Shown here one piece after another: positions 24,739-34,650 of a stretch of DNA of 64,000 bases (the stretch's first letter is position 1; every line of letters begins with the position of its first letter). This stretch comes from Gnetum montanum. Lineage: Eukaryota > Streptophyta > Gnetopsida > Gnetales > Gnetaceae. The stretch covers positions 505,403 through 569,402 of the forward strand of contig MNCI01020158.1 in the NCBI GenBank assembly GCA_015680685.1, given 5' to 3'. The position numbers and the translations under genes are program-made. The notes below the pieces were generated by a model. It was not told the origin of the DNA, searched no databases, and saw only the letters and a program-made list of their open reading frames with translations.

Positions 24739-27700
24739 GTGGCTAATTCTCCAAACGCCTCACCACCATTCGAATCTTTGGAGCTTCCTTCAAACCAAAA
24801 ACCACACTCAATGCACACTATCATGTTAACTCATGCCATCATTGATTGGATCAAACCTGGCCATCTTCCTAGGAAATTCTTTGATCCTAGAAGTCCTCTT
24901 ATATATTTACAAATTACTGGGAATGAGCCTTATAAATCTCTTCTAGATTCAGGTTTTGGTGTTAACTTAATCTCTTAGGAAATGTACAAATCCTAGAACC
25001 TGCCTCCACTAAAAAAGAGTAACATTCATTTAGAGTTGGCTGGCCAGTCCATCACTATCCCATTAGAACTAGTGGAGGACATTGTCACCACTGTTTGTGG
25101 GTGGTCATATCTAGCTAATTTCCTAGTGATTGAAGTCAACAATTGTAAGGGGTACTTCCCAATCATAGTGGGAAGAGCATGGCTAAGCATGATTGATGCA
25201 CGCCTAGGAATACATGATCTTTTCATAGAAATATCAAAAGAAAATACATTTGGAAAGATCAAGAAGAAGAAAGTTCCATGAATCACATATAGTGATACAG
25301 GGTGTAACTGCGTGCAGAAGTCTTAGTTTGTACAACATTTAACATTGCCTACATGTAACTAATGTGCACAAATAATTGACATACAAAGATTCATGTATGT
25401 AGTAGCCATAAGATAGGAAGGTACCGATTAGCTGACAGCTGATTGAGAGAGCAATTCAACTTTATGCATGGAACCAACTAAGAGCTTAACTTGCGCCTAT
25501 ATCAATAGCATAGATACATTATAGTAACTCCATCACCAACTTCTAAGTCCTAACATCAAAAATATAAATTGGAGAAAGTTGGAAATCCTTGATGAGTTTA
25601 AGTAAGAGCCCCTTGAGTTAAAATCATTGCCCACTAGTATGGAGTACACATTTCTCAAGAATGGAAAATTGGTAATCATTAATGCTAAGCTCGCTCCTCA
25701 ACAAAAAGAAAGACTACTAAAGATGGCAAAAAATGGACAAAAGCCTTTACTTGGTCATATTCCAAATTAACCAAAATAGATCCTTGGATATGCCAACATA
25801 GAATTTACATTGACCCCTCCATGAAGCCTTGACAACAATCGCAAAGACAACTAAACCTAAAGCTTAAGCAAGTGGTTAAAGAAGAAATTGAACAACTTCT
25901 AAAAGCTGGGTTCATCTACCCCATTACTGATAGTGAATGGGTTAGCCCATTAGTCATTGTGCCTAAAAATAAAGGTAAATGAAGGATGTGTATAGACTTT
26001 AGGCTATTGAACATGGCAACATTTAAAGACCATTTCCCATTTCCATTCATTGACCAAGTTTTAGATACCATTGCAGGGCATTGCTATTATAGTTTTCTGG
26101 ATGGTTACAATGGGTACAATCAAATTCAAATAACATTAGAAGACCAAGCCAAGACTACATTCACAAGTCCTTGAGGGATGTTTTCATATAGGTAAATACC
26201 ATTTGGCTTGTGCAATGCCCCAGCAACATTTCAATGTCTAGTTCTAAGTATATTTCATCAACAAATAGGGAATGGTGTCGAGGTCTTTATGGACAATTTC
26301 TCCACCTACAGAGAGGACTTCGAACAAGCATTGGACCGATTAGAGAAAGTACTAAAATGATGTGTAGAAACCAACCTAAGGCTCAATTGGTAGAAAATAC
26401 ACTTAATGGTCCAAGAGGCAATTGTATTAGGACATAAAATTTCACAAACAGGGATGGAGGTAGATCCTGACAAAACTAAAGTTATCCAAGGAATCACTCA
26501 TCAACCTAAAACTATAAAAGACATCCAATCATTCCTTGGACATACTAGCTATTATAGATGCTTGATTAAGAAGTTTTTGAAGATTGCAAAATCATTGGTA
26601 GAATTAACGAAGAAGGATGTACCCTTTGAATGAACCAGGGAGTGTGAGCTAGCTTTCGAAACCTTAAAATAGAAGCTTATAGAAACACCCATTCTACAAG
26701 CTCCTAACTGGTCTAGATTGTTCCATATAATGACTGATGTGTCCAATTTTTCTTTAGGAGCTATACTTACATAGTTAGATGACCAAAAACATTCCTATTA
26801 CATTCACTATGAAAGTCAAAGTATTGCTGGTGCACAACTCAACTACACCACAATAGAAAAAGAGTTAATGGTTGTGGTGTTTGCACTAGAAAAATTTAGG
26901 TACTATGTATTAGGCTATAAGATATTTGTACACACAGATCATAGTGCAATACGGTTCCTAATGAATAAACCAATGGTGAGCCCTTACATCATATGATGGC
27001 TTATGATCTTGCAAGAGTTTGATCTTACGATGATCGATTGTAAAGGCACCAAGAATGTTGTTGCTGATCATTTATCTCAGTTACGATGGGACAACAAAGA
27101 GGATGAATATCCAATTTTTGACCACTTCCCTAATGAACTCCTCTTTGTAGGTGTAATAAACAATAAATTAACCATAGATAAAAATTGGTATAGTAGCATT
27201 CTTACCTATCTTCTCACACAAAAAACACCACAAGGGTTAGATGTTACAAAGAAACAACAGTTTCTTCATTGAGCCAAATATTTCATGGAAATCAACAGAC
27301 ACCTTTATAAGGTATGTTCTGATGGCTTGGTTCAATGGTATGTTCCCAATGTAGATCAATTACAAGTTCTCCAAGATCCTCATCAGGGCCCTTATGGGGG
27401 TCATTACGTTGGGAGATGAATAGCCATTAAAATCTTGCTTGCAAGATATTATTGCCCTATATTGTTCTAGGATGCTCATCATTTCGTCCAATCTTGTGAG
27501 CCTTGCCAATGCGATGGGGAAATGACTACTAGAATGGAGTGTCCACAATAATGGATTCAACCTTTAGAACTCTTTGACATATGGGGTATTGGTTTTATGG
27601 GGCCTATCACACCAATGTCCAATGGAAAAGCCTACATTATTGTTGTTGTTGACTATTTTACAAAGTGGGTAAAAGTATCCACTGTTACTAACTGTACATC

Positions 27701-28430
27701 ATCTACCACTGCACGATTTGTTCAACAAAAAATTGTAAATAGATTTGGTGTGCCTCATGCACTTATTTTCGATAATGATACATATTTTATAGATGTGAAC
27801 TTTCGAGAATTAATGTAGCGCTTAGGAGTTGAGCATAAGCTAACTACACCATATCATCCTCAAGCGAATGGTCAAGCTGAAGTCACCAATTGGGAGATCA
27901 CAAAAATATTGACATGAACCATTAGCAAATATAGGTGAGACTGGAGCACCAAAATGAATGATGCTCTTTGGGCATACCACTCCACATGGAAACTCCCTAT
28001 AGGGTATTATCCCTATGAGTTAGTGTATAGTAAACTTCCAACACTTCCTATCCAAGCTGAGCTCTGTACACTATCTACAACATGTGACCTTAACCTTAAC
28101 CTCAATCTAGCATGAAAAGAATAGGTGATGAACCTTAACTTGCTAGATAAAAATCGAATAGCCACCCTATCATCCAATGAACTACAAAAGGCCTTTTAAC
28201 AAACAACGTCATGACCTAAGGATTAGGAAAGTTAAATATGAACCAGGAGATAAGGTTCTATATTGAAATCTTGCACATGTGCCACAATGAACTAAATTTC
28301 AAACACTGTGGGAAGGACCTTATATCATTCATGAAACTTTTCCTTCAAGGGCCATGATGATCTATAAACCTGAGAGCCTGAATAGGAAATTATTGGTCAA
28401 CATTTAGCAAACCAAACCTTTCCATGAGCC
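24739..28430 (+). pseudogene. Protease-RT-RNase H-integrase region of element E (degenerate)
   Basis: Protease at 24739-25290, with an intact LLDSGFGVNLIS active site. A frame change lies between about 25300 and 25980. RT at 25850-26640 contains MCIDFRLLNMATFKDHFPFP and LDGYNGYNQIQI; its catalytic box reads FMDN at 26286-26297 instead of FMDD, a G-to-A change. RNase H at 26660-27090 contains HTDHSAIRFL and NVVADHLSQL. Integrase: zinc-binding H-H-C-C segment at about 27380-27515 (CEPCQ), core 27580-28030 with VVVDYF, IFDND and QAEVTN giving the D-D-E triad, and C-terminus (GPYIIHETFPSRAM) near 28315-28360. No chromodomain was recognised. Several TAG, TAA and TGA stops make it defective. Confidence 0.9.
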
Positions 28431-28506
28431 TAAAATGACTAGTACCAACACTACCTCTATTGATGGACAACCCCCCTCCTTATTTCAAATCTCCTCCTTC
28501 CAACTT

Positions 28507-28521
28507 AGTTGTGGGGGAGAT
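28507..28521 (+). other. Purine tract after integrase of element E
   Basis: AGTTGTGGGGGAGATG, the same as in A at 10661-10675. It lies 1.9 kb before the LTR-proximal polypurine tract. Confidence 0.55.
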
Positions 28522-30018
28522 GGCCACAAATGCTAACCATTCTAAGCCCTCATTTTCCTTTGCTTTTTTTGTTTTATGCATTTTTCATCTTTACTTATTT
28601 TTGTTTTACACCATCATTAACATTTTTAGTATTTCTTCCTCTATTACATTTTATTTGAATTATTTTTAATCATCACATAATAAGTGCTTATGATGATGGG
28701 TTGGACTATAATTATGTTGATTGCTAATGTTTGTTTTTTACCTTTGACTTTTAATGTTGATGCTAAGATATGGTTTCTTTTGATAAAATAGGCAATGAGT
28801 TCACATCATCCATTCATCCATTCAACTTTATGTTCTCCCTTTGTTTTGGAAGTGTACTTCCCCTTTTTCTAAATAAACTTATTAATGAATTGGTGACTTG
28901 GTATTCTTCAAACCAAGGAAAGATTCAAATGGATTGAAAAGGATGTGACTTCAAGGGAATTCAACACATTTGTGACTTGGATGTTTTTCATAGGTTTTCT
29001 GCCATTTCGCTATTGATCGATATCAAGAAGTTGACTAAATCAAATAAGTCCTTGCATGGCATGATTCTCACTCAAAAAAAAAACGGTGGGAATTCAAAGG
29101 ACACCCATTAAACATAATAAAGAAACATGGGCTACAAGCACTAGTTATGGCACTAGAAAGACATGTTACCCATGCTTGAAAGTTCCCTCTAACTAAGGCC
29201 CTTTCTCGCTTCTTGCTTCTCTATTCTTCTCTTCTTAGAATGGTAGTTGCTCCATAAAAGCATTCTTGTTACTTCAGGAGGATGGGTTGATCAAGTGTGT
29301 TGATGCAAGGTCATTGGATGTGGTTACTTTGAATTGGATTTGGACAGAATTTTATTAAGTCTCCTTAACCACACAATACACAAGGGAGACTTTACACAAC
29401 CTTGATTTTGGGGACCCCATTCCATTCTCTCTTTTATTTTCTTTCCATATTTCTTTGCTAGTTTTATGATTAGTCTATATCTTGGTTGACGCATTGTTAT
29501 TCTTTGGTAAACTCTTGTGGGTAAGTTCTTAATCATTGTTTCCATATGTCATTCCTAGAGCCTATGGACTCTTTGGTTTGTGGGTTTGTCAGGGCATAAT
29601 GGGCATGAGCCTACTTTGGGGAGGACCCATTGGCATTTCTTTTTGGTGCAATTGTTAAGTTCTTTCCTTTAAACATTTCTTGCAATCAACTATTTCTTGT
29701 TTCACCCCATCCATGACATCCATCTTTGTTTTTTATTTTATTGGCTTCACCATTGATTATTTCTCTCATCTTTCTTGTTCTTTCATTTTCCACCCTATTT
29801 CTACTAAAGGTTCACTCTTAGTCGTGGGGGCCTATTGCAATTTTTTTCATTTCATTACTTATCTTACCCATACACCTTGGGTAGTTATTAGTTGCAAACC
29901 TCTAACTTAGTATATTCCATACCCACAACCTAGCCAATGTGCTTCATATCGAGGAAAGGTATCAATTACATTATATCTTATCTAACCTTGCTAGTTTGTG
30001 ATCATGTTGTGTGTGCAA
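28522..30018 (+). other. Non-coding region between pol and ORF3 remnant of element E
   Basis: Collinear with 10676-12040 of A, then T-rich. It contains another purine motif, CTTAGTCGTGGGGGCC (29818-29833), close to the one in A at about 12453-12470 and in K at about 54116. No conserved frame. Confidence 0.6.
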
Positions 30019-30397
30019 ATGGCGATCACAGAAACAATGGACTAGGATAGAAGGGAGCACTCAAGATGGACTAGAGAAAAAAGCATTTACACAAGGAATA
30101 AGCTTGATCATGTGGTCATGGATGAACAACAGTGCGCATAATTTTGACATTGGCAACAATGCACCTCATTTTCTTTTCTCTCTTTCTCTCTCACCAAGCT
30201 ATCAAATGAGGGTCTGGATGTCATCTGTGTACAATGTTCACCACAATGGTTATGAACACCAATGTTGTAATATGTTGGTCCATTCGTTCACTAGGCACTT
30301 GAGTCTGTCATTTCATGTCACCATCAGTTGTTGTTTAGTCAATAATCCCATACCTTCCCAATATTTTGTAAGGAACTCAAGGACAAGTTTTCATTCA
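30019..30397 (+). pseudogene. ORF3 remnant of element E
   Basis: ATGGCG at 30019 aligns with the ORF3 start of copies A and I, including the pre-ATG context, although the acceptor AG is here AA. After about 60 codons with a TAG (TMD stop) the similarity is lost and the sequence goes directly into the 3' untranslated region (CCCATACCTTCCCAATATTT). A large internal deletion removed most of ORF3. The same deleted form is present in K at 54327. Confidence 0.5.
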
Positions 30398-30409
30398 GTC
30401 GTGGGGGTA
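30398..30409 (+). other. Polypurine tract of element E
   Basis: GTCGTGGGGGTA, directly before the TGATGAG of the 3' LTR. Confidence 0.85.
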
Positions 30410-31237
30410 TGATGAGTCATGATATCAAACCCTCGATATCGAAGGTGCTGAAGTGATATCAAACATGTGATGTTGGAACTTGCCTCATGGCTATAAATAA
30501 GATACAAGGGCACTTGATTTCGGAGTTAGTTTTCTTAGTCCCTTAGTAGAACTCTTATAGTTTTCCCTTTCCAAAGTTAGAATTATTTTTGAGTGTCTAT
30601 AGTAGGAGTCATAGAGTGAATGGATCTTTATTCAAGCATTGTGTACCTGAGCATACCTTGTGACCGAAAATAAAGACAAACTTTATGATAAAGCTTGCAA
30701 CATTCAAAATAGCTTAATTATTGTATTTCATGTTATTTACTATTATTTGATGCTTTCAATAGTTAATTGATGTTATTTCTATTGAATTCTTAATTATTAC
30801 TTATCAATGAATTAGGACACTCAGTACGACCACTTCGAGCATACTTGGAAACACTTGGTAACCTAGTAATGACTAGTGTTTGGTAATCCCAATAGTGTTA
30901 CATTGGTTTAGGATGTGTTCGGAGAGTGGGAACGGATGCTGGTGTTAGAACTAGTTAGAGCATAGTTGATTAGTTAAATCAAATTAGTTACTAAATTATT
31001 TCATTTTCCCATTTTAAGCACCAAGAACATAAAACATAAAAAGCATAAAAATCATATACCTCAAGTTTACTTAACCATACAATTGCACCTTACAAGTAAG
31101 CTTGGAAAGACAACAATTGCATAACCCATCCTTGATCTGTGTAAGCACATAAGCACTTAATCCTTGGAGTTCGACCAGATCGCACGTGAATGCTCGTATT
31201 TGTATGGTTGAATGTAGGGGTACCTCACTGCTCATCA
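30410..31237 (+). repeat. 3' LTR of element E
   Basis: 828 bp, TGATGAG ... CTCATCA. TATA box CTATAAATAAG near 30490. Followed by the right-hand target duplication ATCAT (31238-31242). Confidence 0.92.
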
Positions 31238-31242
31238 ATCAT

Positions 31243-31935
31243 CACTTGTGTAGCGTAATGGGGTATGGTTAACTATGATCGATATGTTTTCATTTTTATT
31301 ATTTTTATGATTAAAATATTTAAGATAATAAAATAATTAAAATAGTAATTTCTAATTAGCTATGGAACTAGAAGTAATCTAAACTAGCCTAACCATAAAG
31401 CATCTATTTCTACTCTTTGTTCGTATCCTGAACTTATACTAATATTGCTAGGTTACCAAATGGTTACTATTGGGTATACCAAGTGTCTATTATTGGGATT
31501 ACAGAATATTAATACTTTATATTTGGAGTGGTTACACTTATGTAATTATAGAATAAAATATTAAAAATATATATTATCTAAACATTAGAAAGTAAATGCA
31601 TCATAAAGTACATTGCTAGAAATAAAGTGAAACTATTCCAAGTGCTACAATGGAGAACATTAATCTTAAGTTTATTACCAAAATGCTAAAGTTTTCAAGT
31701 ACATCATGCACTCGAATAAAATTGCATTCAATTAATTCTATTCATACTACAGGCACTTAGAGTGAAATTTGGCTAAGTCCTATGGAAGAACACCATAAGA
31801 GCTTTACTACTAGAATGACCAAAGGTACCATAAATATAGATGATGTGTGTATTTGTATAGGCAAAAGACTAGAGTGTTGATGAGGCTACATTGAAGCATA
31901 TCTATTGACACAAAAAACTTATTCACATTTCATCA
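31243..31935 (-). repeat. 5' LTR of element G, U3-R part
   Basis: Continues the LTR that stops at 21292. The usual R/U5 words of the family are visible on the minus strand (around the TGGTAACCTAGC-like block near 31450-31500). The upper end is TTCATCA (31929-31935), one change from CTCATCA. U3 words near 31870-31910 are of the decayed ATCGAT type. Confidence 0.7.
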
Positions 31936-33240
31936 CTCACTTTATCATCCTACAATTAGTACTACCTTCTTTATATTCTTATTTTTATTCTTCTCTTTCT
32001 TTATACAAAGGATTTTGTTATTGATCTTTTGAAGTAATGTATCCATTTGATGAATGGTAGAGTCTTTTGATGATTATCTACTCTTATTCCACATTTCTTT
32101 GTTTTATATATATCATCTTTATATGAGAGACTTTTAAAATTGATACTACACATGTATAATGTTTTCTAAAAACATAATAGTTGTTTATGTAAATAAAATA
32201 AACAATTAATGATTTAATGTAGATTTTTTACGGATATGATTCTCTAGTAACTAAAATAAGATTGTATTTATGAAAAGTACTAAATTTTAAAATCATAAGA
32301 AAATTATTTTGTATAAGATCAGTTATTAAGCAAAGAATTCAATGTTCATTAAATAGTAATGATATTAAATCCTCTAAAATGAAAGGAGAATAACCTCAAC
32401 TAAATATTTTAATGAAAAATGTTCATGTAATTATAAATAGGACAAATACAACGAATAGATGGTTGGTACTAATGTTTTGCTGGTTAGAAGTTTTAAATTA
32501 TTCAAGCACCTTTATAACCTTTAATCTCTTAAAAACTTCTATTCAAAATTAAGTAGAGTTTTTATCCTAGAGCATGCAAGTTGGTGTGTGTTTAAGATTA
32601 TAGGATAGCTAATTAAATCATTGCATTGGGTATCACGGGATAACATCAAGTACTATCATATTAGTATAATTGAATTTCTTTGAATATTGTTATGATGTAA
32701 CAATGAGATATAGATGAAATAAAAGACAATTACAATAAATAAACAATGAAAAACTATTTCCAAGAAAATTCTCCACAAGTTTTTGGATAAAATAAAGTAA
32801 TTTAACAGTGGTCATGTGCCTTTTTGTAAAATTTTCTTGGCATATGTTCAATGTTGCCTTGGCTAGGACCTTGTTCTATTACCTTTTTGTATCTTTTATA
32901 AATAGTTTACTAAGTTGAGGATGAATCATGGATTTATCATTTTTGAGACTTTTAGATATAACTCGGTCCCACTTGTTAGTTTATCATGATTCTTGAAAAA
33001 TGTCAATCCTGTCGAGCATATTTCCCTAATATTTAAACACTATTTTATCTTATCCATTTCTCAGAAAACAGTATAGCTATTACACTAAAGCATGACAAAT
33101 GGCGTTACAAATTTTAAGTCAAAAAGCAAAGAAATAAGATCTTCTTTCATATCTGCACACAAAAAAATAAAAAATAAAAAAAATAAAAAAAATAATAATA
33201 ATAATATTTACTGCCACAAAATCTCATTTGTCATTGGAAG
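31936..33240. other. AT-rich intergenic DNA upstream of XTH
   Basis: No reading frame, LTR or tRNA-like sequence is recognisable. A low-complexity A-rich stretch with (AAT)n lies at about 33158-33210. Confidence 0.6.
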
Positions 33241-33525
33241 CCACTACCAACCTTCATAGCAACAATGCGCGTGCGTGACAGTAGGCGTGACTCAACGCGT
33301 GAAAAAAGTCAAACGCTACCACATGTGTACACGTAGAGCTCCCTCGTGAATGCATACTGCACTGTTGATGAACAGACGCCAGCCCAGACACAACCTGCGT
33401 GAATTACCCACAATCCTATAAATCCCTACCTACTGCAATTCTACCGTCCACAACACTACTACTATTCTTCTCTTTTCAACACTATTACTTTTCTTCTCTT
33501 TTCTTTTCTGCTGCTGCTGCATGCC
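33241..33525 (+). promoter_or_regulatory. Promoter and 5' UTR of XTH
   Basis: The sequence changes abruptly to GC-richer DNA. It contains TGACTCA (33288-33294, bZIP/GCN4-like), CGCG-containing words, a CACATGTG E-box (33320-33327) and TACACGTA (33328-33335, ACGT core). A TATA box TATAAAT is at 33417-33423, about 109 bp before the start codon. The leader is CT-rich. An out-of-frame ATG at 33521 opens a 5-codon upstream frame (MPWHV, stop at 33536-33538) that overlaps the main start. Factor binding is inferred from the motifs only. Confidence 0.6.
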
Positions 33526-34425
33526 ATGGCACGTTTAAGGACTGCAGCAGTTACAGTGGTTTTGGCAATGCTAGTGACGGCGGCCATTGCAACAGAGAAC
33601 TTTTACTCGGATGTTCAAATAACGTTTGGGGAAGGCCACGTCTGGATCTCCGAGGACGGCCAAACTCTGCAACTGGCCATGGTCGATAACGTTACAGGCG
33701 GCTCCGGCTTCCAGTCCTACGCCGAGTTTCTCACGGGCATTGCCAGCGTCCAGCTGCGCCTCGTTCCGGGCAATTCCGCAGGCACAGTTACCACATTTTA
33801 TCTCACATCTCCGCGTGACGATTCCGCGGGGCTGCTGCACGACGAGATCGACATGGAGTTCCTGGGCAACGTTTCTGGGGAGCCCTACATGCTGCATACC
33901 AATGTCTACGTGGGCGGTCAAGCAAATCGGGAGATGCGATTCTATCTCTGGTTCGATCCCACCGCGGATTTCCACAATTACACTATTCTCTGGAACACAC
34001 ACCAGATCGTATGGTTCGTGGATGGAATTCCTATTCGGGTGTTCCGCAATTTGGCGGATGCCACCAACGGCGCAGTTGGATTTCCTCGAACTCGGCCCAT
34101 GCGCGCGGTGGCATCGCTGTGGAATGGCGATCAGTGGGCTACCCAGGGCGGACGCATCAAAACCGACTGGTCCAAAGCTCCCTTCATCGCCACTTATGCA
34201 AATATTTCTATTCAGGGTTGCTCCGATTGGGCCGAGGATGGCATCTATGCTTGCTGGGGCCAACAGCTCTTCTGGAATTCCGATACTACTTTGCAGACTC
34301 TCGGTTACGCGCAGCAGGGGCAGCTGCAGTGGGTTCATGAAAACTATGTGATCTATGATTATTGTGATGACGAGCAGCGTTTCAATAATCAGCTCCCCCT
34401 CGAATGCACACAGCCTCTCTATTGA
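33526..34425 (+). CDS. XTH: Xyloglucan endotransglucosylase/hydrolase (XTH), GH16, single exon
   Basis: A secreted apoplastic enzyme that cuts xyloglucan chains and rejoins or hydrolyses them during wall loosening. The 299-codon frame is intact. Residues 1-22 are a signal peptide (hydrophobic core VVLAMLVTAAIA). The GH16 domain follows, with HDEIDMEFLGN at 105-115; by family knowledge E107 is the nucleophile, D109 the helper and E111 the acid/base. N115-V-S is the conserved glycosylation site; N55, N151 and N226 are further sequons. LVPGNSAGTVT (79-89), LWFDPTADFH (141-150), DGIPIR (166-171) and KTDWSKAPF (212-220) are XTH hallmarks. The C-terminal domain (about 231-299) has Cys 232, 243, 280 and 294, as expected for two disulfides. 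The start was chosen because GCCATGG is a strong context and gives a complete signal peptide. Odd points: no intron, and three to four extra residues (RDDSAGL) just before the catalytic motif. Activity versus hydrolase preference cannot be decided. Confidence 0.96.
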   Translation: MARLRTAAVTVVLAMLVTAAIATENFYSDVQITFGEGHVWISEDGQTLQLAMVDNVTGGSGFQSYAEFLTGIASVQLRLVPGNSAGTVTTFYLTSPRDDSAGLLHDEIDMEFLGNVSGEPYMLHTNVYVGGQANREMRFYLWFDPTADFHNYTILWNTHQIVWFVDGIPIRVFRNLADATNGAVGFPRTRPMRAVASLWNGDQWATQGGRIKTDWSKAPFIATYANISIQGCSDWAEDGIYACWGQQLFWNSDTTLQTLGYAQQGQLQWVHENYVIYDYCDDEQRFNNQLPLECTQPLY

Positions 34426-34650
34426 GTCGCCGTAAAAGCGCATCCTCCCTGCTTTATTGTTTTTGCTGTTTTTCGTTGCTCCTATCTTTTTTTTCTTTAT
34501 TTGCGTTTTCCTCTCCAAAATTTTCCCTGTTGTCTGTGGGCTAGACTGCGTTCATGGGTTGGTCTGTTGTTCTTTAATTCTTAGTCTGCGTCAGTTCTCA
34601 TTAATCAATGAAATAAGGCTGTGCCCATGATTTTCCTTTGTTGCGTGATT
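34426..34650 (+). terminator. 3' UTR and probable poly(A) region of XTH
   Basis: T-rich sequence follows the TGA stop. ATTAATCAATGAAATAAGG near 34598-34617 is the best near-upstream polyadenylation element; no exact AATAAA is seen close by. The cleavage site is not defined. Confidence 0.4.

Larger units (their letters stand above)
21293..31237 (+). mobile_element. Complete Ty3/gypsy retrotransposon E
   Basis: A 9945-bp element with both LTRs, PBS, gag-pol, an ORF3 remnant, a polypurine tract and a perfect 5-bp target duplication (ATCAT). It is inserted in the 5' LTR of element G, in the opposite orientation. All genes carry stops, so it is no longer autonomous, but it is the best reference copy of the pol-bearing lineage in this window. 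Confidence 0.93.
20659..31935 (-). mobile_element. Retrotransposon G, remnant split by insertion of E
   Basis: On the minus strand: LTR 31935-31243, interrupted by element E plus its target duplication, LTR continued 21292-21153, PBS 21151-21134, then a leader and gag N-terminus down to 20659, where C begins. The two LTR pieces sum to 833 bp, the family length. Only the 5' end of G remains. Confidence 0.8.

Noticed and set aside
30011-30412. 133-codon plus-strand frame as a host gene
   Set aside because: It lies inside element E, overlaps the polypurine tract and LTR start, and its true relation is to the ORF3 start of related copies in another frame.
33571-34518. Minus-strand open frame of 315 codons across the XTH gene
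   Set aside because: It is antisense to a complete, family-conserved CDS. Its length follows from the GC-rich codons of XTH, and its translation has no recognisable domain.
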